The position numbers were made by a program, and so were the translations under genes. DNA of 64,000 bases from NCBI RefSeq assembly GCF_900111245.1, contig NZ_FOGO01000003.1:372001-436000 (forward strand). Direction: 5' to 3'. The DNA is from Streptomyces qinglanensis. Its GTDB lineage: Bacteria > Actinomycetota > Actinomycetes > Streptomycetales > Streptomycetaceae. Positions 33,714 through 45,407 of this stretch are shown piece by piece. The notes beneath the pieces were generated by a model that worked only from the letters and a program-made list of their open reading frames with translations, did not search any database and was not told where the DNA came from. Numbering within the stretch: position 1 is the stretch's first letter; each line of letters starts with the position of its first letter.

Positions 33714-34358
33714 TCACTCCGGCCAGGGCGACTCCAGGACGGCGCGGACGAAGTCACCGCGCCGGAAGTGCGGGTCGTAGTGGGCGAGGACGTCCGCCGT
33801 CACGGTGCCGAACGTCGTCTCCGGTTTGGGCTGCACACCGTCCGCGAACGCCCGCAGGATGCCCTGTTCGAAGGCCGGGCGCGGGTGTGCGGCGACCACG
33901 GCCTCGCGGTCCGCGGCGGAGATCTCGCCGTACCCGGAGCCGAGCACGTCGTACTCCGCCCCGGCGGCCACCAGTGCCACCTCGGGCTCCATGAACTCCG
34001 GGATGCCGGGCGTCGTGTGCAGGGCGACGGCCGTCCACACCCGCCGGATGCGGTCCTCGGGGACCTGGCGGGCCGTCAGGAAGCGGCGGGCCTCCTCGGC
34101 GCCGTCCACCTCGAAGCGCCGTCCGCTGCCGTGGAAGGGCGCGCCGAGACCGATGTCGTGGAAGAGCGCCGCGATGTAGAGCAGTTCCGCGTCGTGGCCG
34201 ATCCCGCGGGTGCCTCCCAGGAGGCTGCCGAAGAAGTACACCCGCCGCGAGTGGTCGTAGATCAGGTCGCTGCTGGTGTCGCGCACCAGTTCGGTGGCCT
34301 CCGCGGCCAGTCGGGAGTCCGGCACGCGCACGCCTGCCGGACTGTGCTGTTCGCCCAT
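33714..34358 (-). CDS. HD-domain protein (cyanamide-hydratase-like)
   Basis: A 214-residue metal-dependent HD-fold protein. The metal ligands are visible as H in DHSRRVYFFG, HD in IAALFHDIGLG, and later H and D in VALHTTPGIPEF and GAEYDVLG. The spacing and the TTPGIPEFMEPEVALVAAGAEYDV block resemble fungal/bacterial cyanamide-hydratase-like HD proteins rather than ppGpp or dNTP hydrolases. ATG 34358 follows AGGAAG. It stands 55 bp after the F420-type gene on the same strand, so the two may be cotranscribed. Confidence 0.8.
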   Translation of the reverse strand: MGEQHSPAGVRVPDSRLAAEATELVRDTSSDLIYDHSRRVYFFGSLLGGTRGIGHDAELLYIAALFHDIGLGAPFHGSGRRFEVDGAEEARRFLTARQVPEDRIRRVWTAVALHTTPGIPEFMEPEVALVAAGAEYDVLGSGYGEISAADREAVVAAHPRPAFEQGILRAFADGVQPKPETTFGTVTADVLAHYDPHFRRGDFVRAVLESPWPE

Positions 34359-34413
34359 GGCTTCCTGGTCTCCTTCTCCGCCCCCGCGTCGTCCGCCGGG
34401 TGTGCGGCGGGGG

Positions 34414-34860
34414 TCAGTGCCCTTCGGGGGCGGGTTCCAGGACGAGGACCGGGATCTCCCGGTCGGTCCTGCGCTGGTAGTCGGCGTAGTCGGGGTACGC
34501 CTCCACGGCACGCGCCCACCACACGGCCTTCTCCTCGCCGACGACCTCACGGGCCGTCATGTCCTGCCGCACCGGTCCGTCCTGGAGCACGACCCGGGGG
34601 TCGGCGAGCACGTTGCGGTACCAGACCGGGTGCGAGGGCGCCCCGCCCAGCGACGCCACCGCCGCGTACCGCCCGTCGTGCTCCACCCGCATCAGCGGCG
34701 TCTTGCGGACCTTGCCGCTCTTCGCCCCCCTGGTGGTCAGGACGATGACGGGCATGCCCCGCATCGTGGTGCCCTCCCGGCCGCCGGAGCGCTCGTACAG
34801 GTCGACCTGGTCGCGCACCCACTGCTCGGGGCTCGGCGCGTACTCGCCCTCGACAGGCAT
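34414..34860 (-). CDS. Deazaflavin (F420)-dependent nitroreductase family protein
   Basis: A 148-residue protein of the Ddn family of small F420H2-dependent reductases. The F420/phosphate-binding core is [38 protein letters not shown], followed by [19 protein letters not shown]. The C-terminal [21 protein letters not shown] is also typical. Length is normal. The substrate could be a quinone or enone. Possibly cotranscribed with the HD-domain gene downstream. Confidence 0.88.
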   Translation of the reverse strand: MPVEGEYAPSPEQWVRDQVDLYERSGGREGTTMRGMPVIVLTTRGAKSGKVRKTPLMRVEHDGRYAAVASLGGAPSHPVWYRNVLADPRVVLQDGPVRQDMTAREVVGEEKAVWWARAVEAYPDYADYQRRTDREIPVLVLEPAPEGH

Positions 34861-35075
34861 GGTGTGTCCGCCCTTTCGTCGCACCGTCCGGGTCCGTCCC
34901 GGAACCGCCGGCCGTCGGCCGCGGCCTTCTCGGCTTACCACGGGCAGCGGGGACGTACACGTACCCGGGTGCCGAGCAGGGGCGGCCGAGGCGCGTGCGC
35001 ACGGCGGGGATAGCGTGGCGGGACACGTGCCGACGGGCACGTGGTCGGCACATTCACCCGGAGGTAGAGGCTCTC

Positions 35076-35291
35076 GTGGCCGGTATAGAGGACGCACGCA
35101 AGACCTTTGACAAGTTCGACCGGAACGGCGACGGGTACGTCACGCCGGTCGAGTTCCAGCAGGCCATGGTGGAACTAGGGGACCTGCACTACACCGTGGG
35201 CCTCGCGGAGGCCATCGTGAACTCCCGGGACGCCAACGGCGACGGCGTCCTGACCTTCGAGGAGTTCTTCGACAAGGCCAAGGACCTCTGA
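35076..35291 (+). CDS. Small EF-hand calcium-binding protein
   Basis: A 71-residue calmodulin-like protein with two canonical EF-hand loops, [12 protein letters not shown] and [12 protein letters not shown], each with acidic or amide ligands at positions 1, 3, 5 and 12. GGAGG precedes GTG 35076. Streptomyces have several such proteins (the CabC/CabD type) linked to calcium buffering and aerial growth. It has no signal peptide and is a single-gene unit ended by a perfect hairpin. Confidence 0.9.
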   Translation: MAGIEDARKTFDKFDRNGDGYVTPVEFQQAMVELGDLHYTVGLAEAIVNSRDANGDGVLTFEEFFDKAKDL

Positions 35292-35617
35292 CAGCGGGTC
35301 GTCCCCGCGGGGCTCCGCCTCGCGCGCACCAGGCGGCCGCCCGGACGGGCGGCCGCCTCCGTCGTCCCGCCGGCAGGCCGGAAACACGCTCTCGGGCGCG
35401 GGCACCGGTACCGGGCGCGGACGGCACGCCGCCCGCCCGGCCCGGACCCCACCCGCGCTCCGCGGCAACCCGCCCTGCGCGCAGGGCGGTTGGCGGCCGG
35501 GGCCGGGCGCCCGGAGCCGACCTCGGCGCACCGGGCGCCCGGTGGACGGTCGTAGAGTGTCACCCACGAGATCGTTGCCCCGGCAGACCACCGGGGCGGA
35601 ATGTCTGGGGCGCACCA
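35292..35617. other. Intergenic region, 326 bp
   Basis: No gene. Besides the terminator it holds a perfect 20-bp palindrome CCGCCCTGCGCGCAGGGCGG at 35470-35489, about 130 bp before the methyltransferase start. This may be a second terminator or an operator. The proximal 60 bp (GTAGAGTGTCACCC near 35551) probably include the promoter. Confidence 0.5.
35331..35358 (+). terminator. Perfect 12-bp hairpin after the EF-hand gene
   Basis: AGGCGGCCGCCC, loop GGAC, GGGCGGCCGCCT, starting 39 bp after the stop codon. A strong intrinsic-terminator-like stem without a U-tract. Confidence 0.7.
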
Positions 35618-36433
35618 ATGACGGAAATCGGGGACGGACAGCGGCCGCTCAACACGGGTACGGCACATTCGGCACGGGTCTACGACTACATTCTGGGCGG
35701 CAAGAACCACTACGAGGCGGACGTGGCCGCCGGTGACGCCATGATCGAGGTCTGGCCCGCACTGCCGGTGCACATGCGGGCCAACCGGGCGTTCATGCTC
35801 CGGGCGAGCCGCTACCTGGCGCGCGAGTGCGGGATCCGGCAGTTCCTGGACATCGGCACCGGCCTGCCCACCTCGCCCAACCTCCACGAGGTCGTCCAGG
35901 CGGTCGAGCCGGGCGCCCGGGTCGTCTACGTCGACAACGACCCGATCGTGCTGAACTACGCGCAGGCGCTGCTCGCCAGTACCCCGCAGGGCCGCACCAC
36001 CTACGTCCACGCGGACATGCGGGACCCGGACGCCATCCTCGGCTCGCCGGAGTTCCGCGCGACGCTGGACCTCGGCGAGCCGATCGCCCTGCTGGTCATC
36101 GGGATGCTGCACTTCATCCACCCCTCCGACGACGACCACGGGCTGCTGCGCAGGCTGCTGGACCCGCTGCCGCCCGGCAGCTACCTGGCCGCGACCATCG
36201 GCACCGCGGACTTCGCGCCGCAGGAGGTGGGCAGGGTCGCGGAGCAGTACGCGTCGGAGGGGATGCCGATGGCGCTGCGCACGCACGAGGAGGCGGCCGC
36301 CTTCTTCGCCGGGCTGGACCTCGTGGACCCCGGACTGGTGCAGGTCCACAAGTGGCGGCCCGACGCGGGGGACGAGCAGGTCAGGGACGAGGACATCGCC
36401 ATGTACGGCGCCCTGGCCCGCAAGCCGCGCTGA
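35618..36433 (+). CDS. SAM-dependent methyltransferase, SAV2177/PF04672 type
   Basis: A 271-residue member of an actinobacterial methyltransferase family present in many copies per Streptomyces genome. Signatures are the N-terminal TAHSARVYDYILGGKNHYEA, then RYLARECGIRQFLDIGTGLP (SAM site), VVYVDNDPIVL and GMLHFIHPSDD. Substrates of this family are largely unknown. It is single and not obviously linked to its neighbours. Confidence 0.9.
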   Translation: MTEIGDGQRPLNTGTAHSARVYDYILGGKNHYEADVAAGDAMIEVWPALPVHMRANRAFMLRASRYLARECGIRQFLDIGTGLPTSPNLHEVVQAVEPGARVVYVDNDPIVLNYAQALLASTPQGRTTYVHADMRDPDAILGSPEFRATLDLGEPIALLVIGMLHFIHPSDDDHGLLRRLLDPLPPGSYLAATIGTADFAPQEVGRVAEQYASEGMPMALRTHEEAAAFFAGLDLVDPGLVQVHKWRPDAGDEQVRDEDIAMYGALARKPR

Positions 36434-36466
36434 CGCCCCCGCGGACCTCTCCGCCGGGCGCTCCGC

Positions 36467-36841
36467 TCACTGGTCGGAGTACCGCAGCTCCCCCACCGTC
36501 CAGGCACTCACGTCCCGGATGGCGATCCGGTACATCCCGCCCGTCTCGGGAATGCCCACCGAGCCCTGCAGGATCCGGGCGACATGGAAGTGCAGGTAGG
36601 AGGGCGCCTCGGCCCCGGCGGCCGCGGCGTCCTCCAGGACCGGGACGAAGGAGCCCGCGAAGGGGCCGAGCCGGTCGGAGTCCCGCAGGACCTCGGCCAC
36701 GCGCTGCCTCCACACCGACTCGGGGGCCAGCCGCCCGGTGATGACGGCTCCGTGGACCACGACGGTGAGGGACATCTGGTTGGTCTGCTCCGACTCCACC
36801 GTGGCGGCGATGTCGACGAGCAGCTCGTCAGCGTTCGGCAT
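36467..36841 (-). CDS. Conserved small protein, weak resemblance to GvpU
   Basis: A 124-residue acidic protein without signal or TM segments. The central pattern (MSLTVVVHGAVITGRLAPESVWRQRVAEVL) and C-terminal HFHVARILQGSVGIPETGG recall gas-vesicle accessory protein GvpU, but no gvp genes are nearby and the match is weak. ATG 36841 has no strong ribosome binding site. Function unknown. Confidence 0.65.
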   Translation of the reverse strand: MPNADELLVDIAATVESEQTNQMSLTVVVHGAVITGRLAPESVWRQRVAEVLRDSDRLGPFAGSFVPVLEDAAAAGAEAPSYLHFHVARILQGSVGIPETGGMYRIAIRDVSAWTVGELRYSDQ

Positions 36842-36973
36842 GGCTGGTGATGCTATAGGGCCGCGCAGCACGTCCGCGACAGGCCGGACGTCCCGCGGTT
36901 CCGCTGCCGCCCGCGGCCACCGGCGCCGTCCGGCGCACCGGGCTGCGGCAGCCCCGCGCGTACCATCACCCGT

Positions 36974-37474
36974 GTGGCGAACAGACCGACCTCGGCGCAG
37001 CAGCTACGCGACCTGGCGCGGCTGCGCCGCGTGCGCGACCGGATCGACCGGGAGTACGCGCAGCCGCTGGACGTCGAGGCCCTCGCTCGTGGCGTGAACA
37101 TGTCGGCCGGGCACCTCAGCCGGCAGTTCCGGCATGCCTACGGCGAGTCCCCGTACTCCTACCTGATGACACGGCGCATCGAACGCGCGATGGCTCTGCT
37201 GCGGCGCGGGGACCTCAGCGTGACCGAGGTCTGCTTCGCCGTCGGCTGCTCGTCGCTGGGCACCTTCAGCACCCGCTTCACCGAACTGGTCGGCATGCCG
37301 CCCAGCACCTACCGCCGGCGCACGGCAGACGATCCGGCGGGACTGCCGCCGTGCGTCGCCAAGCAGGTGACCAGGCCGGTCAGGAACCGGCCGGAAGGCC
37401 CTCCGGCCCAGAACCGGCCGGCCGGGAACCAACCGGTCAGGAATCGAGAAGCACCGCCGACGGGCCGCGGCTAG
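36974..37474 (+). CDS. AraC-family DNA-binding protein (HTH only)
   Basis: A 166-residue regulator made of the AraC double helix-turn-helix at about residues 20-115 (DVEALARGVNMSAGHLSRQFRHAYGESP, then EVCFAVGCSSLGTFSTRFTELVGMPPSTYRRR), with no sensor domain. The last 45 residues repeat Asn-Arg-Pro-type motifs (RPVRNRPEG, QNRPAGNQPVRNR). It is followed 10 bp later by a VOC protein, a pairing frequent in actinomycetes, which points to co-expression. Confidence 0.87.
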   Translation: MANRPTSAQQLRDLARLRRVRDRIDREYAQPLDVEALARGVNMSAGHLSRQFRHAYGESPYSYLMTRRIERAMALLRRGDLSVTEVCFAVGCSSLGTFSTRFTELVGMPPSTYRRRTADDPAGLPPCVAKQVTRPVRNRPEGPPAQNRPAGNQPVRNREAPPTGRG

Positions 37475-37484
37475 CGTGAGCCCC

Positions 37485-37895
37485 ATGGACATCAGCATTC
37501 ACACCACCGTTCTCCCGCACGACGATCCGGACGCCTCCCTGGCGTTCTACCGCGACACCCTCGGCTTCGAGGTCCGCACCGACGTGGGCTCCGGAGCCAT
37601 GCGCTGGATCACCGTCGGCCCCGCCGACCAGCCGGGTACCTCCATCCTGCTGGCGCCCCCGGCCGCCGACCCCGGGATCACCGACGACGAACGCCGGACG
37701 ATCACCGAGATGATGGCCAAGGGCACCTACGGCTGGATCCTGCTGGCCACCCGGGACCTGGACAGCACCTTCCAGAAGCTGCAGGAAGGCGACGCCGAGG
37801 TCGTCCAGGAGCCGACCGAGCAGCCCTACGGCGTCCGCGACTGCGCCTTCCGCGACCCGGCGGGCAACCAGATCCGCATCCGGGAAGTGCGCTGA
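37485..37895 (+). CDS. VOC-family (glyoxalase/bleomycin-resistance fold) protein
   Basis: A 136-residue VOC protein with one betaalphabetabetabeta pair: LPHDDPDASLAFYRDTLGFEVR and YGVRDCAFRDPAGNQIRIREV. The family covers glyoxalases, dioxygenases and drug-binding proteins. An in-frame GTG at 37476 would add three residues; ATG 37485 gives the usual MDISIHTTVLP start. It lies behind the AraC regulator and 139 bp before the UvrA-like gene, so a role in resistance is possible. Confidence 0.88.
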   Translation: MDISIHTTVLPHDDPDASLAFYRDTLGFEVRTDVGSGAMRWITVGPADQPGTSILLAPPAADPGITDDERRTITEMMAKGTYGWILLATRDLDSTFQKLQEGDAEVVQEPTEQPYGVRDCAFRDPAGNQIRIREVR

Positions 37896-38034
37896 GACTC
37901 ACGCCGGCCGCGGGCGGCACCCGGCCGGCGCGCGGCGGTGACACCGGACCGGCCCGGAGTCACCGCGCCGGTCCGACCGCACCGGGCGAGGAAACCGCGG
38001 GCCGCACGGCACCGCGCGAAGAACGGGAGACAGG

Positions 38035-40446
<2,412 letters not shown>

Positions 40447-40489
40447 GCAGAGCGCACCCGGAGGGCGGACCGCCACCACCCGCCCGGCC

Positions 40490-40534
40490 GTGTCCCGGCG
40501 CCGGGAATCCGAGCGGTTCCCCGCGCCGGGACAC
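40490..40534. terminator. Bidirectional terminator between the UvrA-like genes
   Basis: A long hairpin: GTGTCCCGGCGC (40490-40501) pairs with GCGCCGGGACAC (40523-40534). An inner GGGAA/TTCCC stem is separated by one C-C mismatch. It stands 43 bp after the stop of copy 1 and 76 bp from the stop of copy 2. Confidence 0.8.
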
Positions 40535-40610
40535 GCGCAGCGGCGGTGCCGGGCGGTGGGGCCCGCCGGTGCACACCGGACGGCGCGGCCGCGGTACGGC
40601 TGCGCGCCCG

Positions 40611-42890
40611 TCAGCCGGCCGCCGGTCCGGTTCCGCCGGACGAGGGCGCGGCGGTACGGCCGTCCTCGCGCAGCGCCTCGGCGGTGGCGGTGCCGGTGAT
40701 CCCGGCGACCGGGCCCTGGTAGAGGAGCTGCCCGCCGTGCCGCCCCGGGCCGGGACCGAGGTCGATCAGCCAGTCGGCCCGCCGGACGACATCGAGGTTG
40801 TGCTCGATCAGTACGACGGTGTGCCCCCGGTCCACCAGGCCGTCGAGGAGGGCCAGCAGGGTGTCGATGTCCTCCAGGTGCAGCCCGGTGGTGGGCTCGT
40901 CGAGGACATAGAGGGCCGGACCGGCGGCGTCCCGGAGCTCCTTGGCGATCTTCACCCGCTGGCACTCGCCGCCCGAGAGGGTCGTCAGCGGCTGGCCGAG
41001 CCGCAGATACCCCAGCCCGACGTCGTCGAGGTGGCGCAGGGCGCGGACGATCGCACGGTCCGGGAGCCGTTCGACGGCCTCGTGGACGGTGAGGTCGGCG
41101 ATGTCGGCGATGGTCAGCCCGCCGACCGTGTATGCCAGCGCCTCGGGCGTGAACCGGCGCCCCGCGCAGGTCTCGCAGACCGTCTCCTGGTCCTCCAGGA
41201 AAGCGAGGTCGCCGGAGACGGTCCCCAGACCGTTGCAGCCCGGGCAGCCGCCCCGGGAGTTGGAGCTGAACAGCGCTGCGTCGACCCGGTTGCGGCGGGC
41301 GAAGAGCGTGCGGACGGCGGCGGCGATCCCGGTGTAGGTGAGGGGCGTGGAGCGCCGGTTGCCGACGACCGGCCGCTGGTCGATCACGACGGCGTCGTGC
41401 TGGGCGGCGAGCTCCGCGGCGAAGCTGGTCTTCCCCGAACCCGCCACGCCGGTGAGCACGGTGAGCACGCCGGTGGGGATGTCCGCGGTCACATGGCGCA
41501 GATTGTTGCGCGAGGCGTCGGCCACGGTGAGGTGACCGCGTGGTGTCCGCGGCGCGTCCTTGACGGGCCGGCGCCGCGCCAGTGCGGCCGCCGTGGCGGT
41601 ACCGGCCCGGCGCAGTTCCTCGAAGCTGCCTTGGTGGACGAGTGCGCCGCCCTGCTCCCCCGCGCCCGGGCCGATCTCGACGATCTGGTCGGCGACGGCC
41701 ATGACCGCGGGGTCGTGCTCGACGACCAGGACGCAGTTGCCCTTGTCCCGCAGCCGCCCGAGCAACCCGGTCATCGCGGAGACGTCGTGGGGGTGCAGCC
41801 CGACGGTGGGCTCGTCGAAGACGTAGATCATCTCGGTGAGGCTGCTGCCCAGGTGCCTGAGGGTCTTGATCCGCTGTGCCTCGCCCCCGGAGAGCGTCGC
41901 GGTGCCGCGGCCGAGGTGCAGGTAGCCGAGCCCGATGGCGGTCATCGCCCGGAGCCGCTCGGTGAGGGCGGACACGACCGGTGCCACGCCCGGCTCGGTC
42001 ACCTCCGCCATCAGCTCGGCGAGTTCGGCGACCTCCGTCCGGGCCATCTCCCCGATGGTGCGGCCGAGCACCGTGGCCGACCGGCTCGCCTCGGCCAGCC
42101 GGTCCCCGCGGCAGTCCGGGCACACCTCGGAGCGGGTGAACCGGGCGATCGTCTGCTTCTTGCGCTCGGACATCTCCTCGGAGCCGCGCAGATGGATCCG
42201 CTCGAAGCGCTGGACGACGCCCTCGTACCCCTCGGGCAGCCGGTCGGCGGGCGAGCCCGCGGCCTCCGTGCCGTACAGCAGCGCGTCCCGCGCCTCCCGG
42301 TCCCAGTGGCGCAGCGGCGTGTCGAGGGGGAACACCCCGATGTCGGCGAAGTGGGAGTACCAGTATCCGTCCGGTGCGGATCCGGGCAGCAGCACCGCCC
42401 CCTCGCGCAGCGACCGGTCCGGGTCCACGAACCGGTCGACGGCGCTGGCCACGACGTCCCCGAGGCCGGAGCAGGTGGGGCACATCCCGGCCGGGTCGTT
42501 GAAGGAGAAGACGGAGGACTCGCCGACGTGCGGCGTGCTCGCCCGGGAGAACAGCAGGCGCAGAAAGGTCCAGACGTCGGTGACCGTGCCGACCGTGGAG
42601 CGGGCGTTCCCGCCCAGCCGGCGCTGGTCGATCACCACGACGGGCGACAACCCGTCGATGTGCGCGACCTCGGGCCGGTGCCACTTCGGCAGGCGGTTGC
42701 GGGTGTAGGGCGGGTAGGTCTCGTTGAGCTGGTATCCGGCCTCGGCCGCGAGGGTGTCGAAGACCAGCGACGACTTGCCCGAACCCGACACTCCCGCGAA
42801 GACCACGAGCTGCCCGCGGGGCACGTCGATGTCGAGGTGCTGCAGGTTGTGGGTACGGGCTCCGCGGATCCGGATGGCGTGCTGCGTCAT
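40611..42890 (-). CDS. UvrA-like ABC ATPase (DrrC/UvrA2 type), copy 2
   Basis: A 759-residue paralogue: Walker A GVSGSGKSSLVF and GVAGSGKTSFAA, signatures LSGGEAQRIKTLRHLGSS and LSGGECQRVKIAKEL, DEPTVGLHPHD and DEPTTGLHLED, zinc pairs CPTCSGLG, CPDCRGDR, CPGCNGLG and CETCAGRR. It is only moderately like copy 1, so they are not a recent duplication. It begins 62 bp from the divergent WYL regulator. It probably removes or senses DNA-bound small molecules rather than serving general excision repair. Confidence 0.9.
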   Translation of the reverse strand: MTQHAIRIRGARTHNLQHLDIDVPRGQLVVFAGVSGSGKSSLVFDTLAAEAGYQLNETYPPYTRNRLPKWHRPEVAHIDGLSPVVVIDQRRLGGNARSTVGTVTDVWTFLRLLFSRASTPHVGESSVFSFNDPAGMCPTCSGLGDVVASAVDRFVDPDRSLREGAVLLPGSAPDGYWYSHFADIGVFPLDTPLRHWDREARDALLYGTEAAGSPADRLPEGYEGVVQRFERIHLRGSEEMSERKKQTIARFTRSEVCPDCRGDRLAEASRSATVLGRTIGEMARTEVAELAELMAEVTEPGVAPVVSALTERLRAMTAIGLGYLHLGRGTATLSGGEAQRIKTLRHLGSSLTEMIYVFDEPTVGLHPHDVSAMTGLLGRLRDKGNCVLVVEHDPAVMAVADQIVEIGPGAGEQGGALVHQGSFEELRRAGTATAAALARRRPVKDAPRTPRGHLTVADASRNNLRHVTADIPTGVLTVLTGVAGSGKTSFAAELAAQHDAVVIDQRPVVGNRRSTPLTYTGIAAAVRTLFARRNRVDAALFSSNSRGGCPGCNGLGTVSGDLAFLEDQETVCETCAGRRFTPEALAYTVGGLTIADIADLTVHEAVERLPDRAIVRALRHLDDVGLGYLRLGQPLTTLSGGECQRVKIAKELRDAAGPALYVLDEPTTGLHLEDIDTLLALLDGLVDRGHTVVLIEHNLDVVRRADWLIDLGPGPGRHGGQLLYQGPVAGITGTATAEALREDGRTAAPSSGGTGPAAG

Positions 42891-42952
42891 GCTCGGGACC
42901 CTAGGACGGGATGCGGCCGGAATCCGGCCGCGAATTCTGCGAGACTGCCGCC

Positions 42953-43984
42953 GTGGCCGACGTCATGCAACGGGTCCTCGCCTTGCTCGCGGTACTGCAG
43001 TCGGGCAGGAGCTTCAGCGGTGCGGAACTCGCGGCGCGGCTGGATGTCCCCCCGCGCACCCTGCGGCGCGACATCGGCCGCCTCCGCGGCTACGGGTACC
43101 CGGTCGAGACCCGGCCGGGCCCGGGTGGCCACTACCGGCTGGCGGCGGGGCGGGCCATGCCTCCGCTGGTGCTCGACGACGACGAGGCCGTCGCCACCCT
43201 GCTGGGCCTGGCGGCCCTCGGCTCGACCGGCAGCGCGAGCGAGGGCAGCATCGACGAAGCCGCGGTCCGCGCCTACGGAAAGGTGGACCAGTACCTGCCC
43301 AAGCGGCTGCGCCCCCGTGCGGCGGCGCTGCGCGCGAGCCTGGAGACCGCGCCCACCCCCGCGCCGAGCACCAGCGCGGAGACCGTGAGCAGGCTGGCCG
43401 AGGCGATCGCGCAGGAGCACACCGTCACCTTCGGCTACGTGGGTGCGGCCGGCGAGGCCACCACGCGGCTGGTCGAGCCGCACCGCCACCTCCACCTGCA
43501 CCAGCGCTGGTATCTGCTGGGGTGGGACGTCGACAAGCGGGACTGGCGGGTCTTCCGGCTCGACCGGCTCGCCGGACTCCGGGTGACCGGCCGCACCTTC
43601 TCTCCCCGCCCGCTGCCGGCCGGGACCGGCATCGACCGGCTCCGTGCGGGCATCAACCGGCACCGGCGGCGGGTGGTGCTGACCGTCGACGCTCCGGTAC
43701 CGGCGGTGGCCGACGCGTTCCACCGCCAGGACGTCGTGCTCAGCGCGCTCGCCGGGGGTGCCACCCGCGCCGAACTCGCCCTCGACTCCTGGCAGTGGCT
43801 GTTGCCCGGACTCGGCTTCCTCGACGCCGGCTTCACCGTCGAGGAGCCCGAGGACTTCCGCACCGCGCTGCGGAACTTCGCCGCCCGCCTCGGCCGCGCC
43901 GCACCCGGGCCGCCCCCCGACGGCCCGGAGCAGCACGGGCCCGGCGGCGCCCCCGGCACGGGGACCGCGGACCCGGACGGGTAG
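42953..43984 (+). CDS. WYL-domain transcriptional regulator
   Basis: A 343-residue regulator: HTH_11 at the N-terminus (MQRVLALLAVLQSGRSFSGA, then ELAARLDVPPRTLRRDIGRL) and a WYL ligand-binding domain (about 135-215, including the WYLLGWD motif), followed by a WCX C-terminal domain. WYL proteins often answer DNA damage or nucleic-acid ligands. GTG 42953 is chosen because the HTH begins right after it; ATG 42911 and ATG 42965 are alternatives. Divergent from a UvrA-like gene, which suggests it regulates that gene. Confidence 0.88.
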   Translation: MADVMQRVLALLAVLQSGRSFSGAELAARLDVPPRTLRRDIGRLRGYGYPVETRPGPGGHYRLAAGRAMPPLVLDDDEAVATLLGLAALGSTGSASEGSIDEAAVRAYGKVDQYLPKRLRPRAAALRASLETAPTPAPSTSAETVSRLAEAIAQEHTVTFGYVGAAGEATTRLVEPHRHLHLHQRWYLLGWDVDKRDWRVFRLDRLAGLRVTGRTFSPRPLPAGTGIDRLRAGINRHRRRVVLTVDAPVPAVADAFHRQDVVLSALAGGATRAELALDSWQWLLPGLGFLDAGFTVEEPEDFRTALRNFAARLGRAAPGPPPDGPEQHGPGGAPGTGTADPDG

Positions 43985-44024
43985 TGCGGATCCCCGGGCC
44001 GGTGCGGACCCCCGGGCCGGCTCC

Positions 44025-45407
44025 TCACGACCGCGCAGGCCGGCGGGCCGGTTCCCGGACGCCGACGGTGCGTTCCATCAGCATCCGTGCCGACGGGTGA
44101 CGCCGGAAGGACCGCAACTCCGCGCGCAGGGAGTCGATCGCGGAACACGCACGCGGGGAGGAGAGGCCGGGCGCCTCCTGGAGGAGGAGCGCGTAATCCC
44201 GGCACCCCGACTCCACCTGCCCGGCCCGCAGCCGGACCTGGGTCAGGCGGGCGCGGGTCAGCACCCGGGCTCGGCGCTGGTCGGCCGGAGTGCAGTACTC
44301 CGTGGACGCCTCGAACGCCCTGATGGCGCCGCCGGTGTCGCCGAGCGCACGGAGCATCTGTCCCTCCTGGTCCCGCATGGCGCCCGGGGAATAGGCCGTC
44401 AGGCGGGGGAAGGACTCGTCCGCGGAGTCGCCCAGCACCCGCTCGGCGGACGCCAGGTCGCTCAGCGCCGTGTCGGTGATCCCGACGCCCGCCTTCGCCG
44501 CCGCCCGCCGGGCCAGCACGGAGGCGCGCACCGGTCCCGACGCGCAGCGCTGCGCCGTCGTATGGGCCGCGACAGCCAGTTCGAACGCCTGCCGGTGGCA
44601 GCCGAGCCGGGACGCCTGGCTGCTCAGGGCGCGCAGCACGGTGGCTTCGAGGGCCGGATCGTCGGCCGCCGCGGCGAGCTCCAGCGCGGAGTGGTGGTAG
44701 CGCTGGGCCAGACCGTGCAGATTGCTGTCCGCGCACATCAGGGCGCAGACATAGGCCGTGCGGGCCACCTCGGCGAGCAGTCCGCCGTACGTCTCCTCGC
44801 GGGTGCGCGCCAGTGCCGTCGCCGCGTCGTCGGCGAGATAGGCGGCGACCGCGGTCCTGGCATGGCCGCCGCCGTGCCGCTCCAACTGCTGATGGAAGGC
44901 CGCGGCCATGTCCCCGACGGCTTCCGCGGTGACCGGCTGCTCCTCCGCGGCCCGCCGGGACACCTGCTGGCGCCGCACGGCGCCGTGCGGCCCGCAGGGC
45001 AGCGCGGGGTCGTACACCAGTCCGTAGAGCGCCTGACGCTGCTGCGGGTCCGCGTCCGCACGGGCCAGGGCCGCGAGTCGGCGTACCGGGTCCCGTGCCG
45101 GGTCACGGCCCCAGGCGCCGCCGGAGAGGTTCCAGTCGGTTGCGCACCACGCCGCGACGAGCCCCGTCTCGGCCTCGGTGACCGGCCTTCCGATCCGGGC
45201 CGTGAGGGCTTGGGCGACGAGCGCGGGCACCGGTTGCCGGGGCCTGGAGCCGGCGACCCAGTGCGAGACCGATGTCCTGTCGTAGCGCAGGGACACCCCG
45301 CGGGCTCGGCCCAGTTCGTTCAGCGCCTGGGCCAGTGCGTGCCGGGACCACCCCGCTTCGGTCAGCAGGGCGGGCAGTCGGCTGTTGGGCGTGCGACGAC
45401 GGGTCAT
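44025..45407 (-). CDS. NsdA-like HTH/TPR regulator
   Basis: A 460-residue protein with an atypical N-terminal HTH (about 10-75, LPALLTEAGWSRHALAQALN...SVSHWVAGSRPR) followed by TPR-like helices to the C-terminus. This layout is that of NsdA and related Streptomyces regulators that hold back sporulation and antibiotic production. It is divergent from the unusual biosynthetic operon beginning at 46069 and is the natural candidate for its local control. Confidence 0.85.
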   Translation of the reverse strand: MTRRRTPNSRLPALLTEAGWSRHALAQALNELGRARGVSLRYDRTSVSHWVAGSRPRQPVPALVAQALTARIGRPVTEAETGLVAAWCATDWNLSGGAWGRDPARDPVRRLAALARADADPQQRQALYGLVYDPALPCGPHGAVRRQQVSRRAAEEQPVTAEAVGDMAAAFHQQLERHGGGHARTAVAAYLADDAATALARTREETYGGLLAEVARTAYVCALMCADSNLHGLAQRYHHSALELAAAADDPALEATVLRALSSQASRLGCHRQAFELAVAAHTTAQRCASGPVRASVLARRAAAKAGVGITDTALSDLASAERVLGDSADESFPRLTAYSPGAMRDQEGQMLRALGDTGGAIRAFEASTEYCTPADQRRARVLTRARLTQVRLRAGQVESGCRDYALLLQEAPGLSSPRACSAIDSLRAELRSFRRHPSARMLMERTVGVREPARRPARS

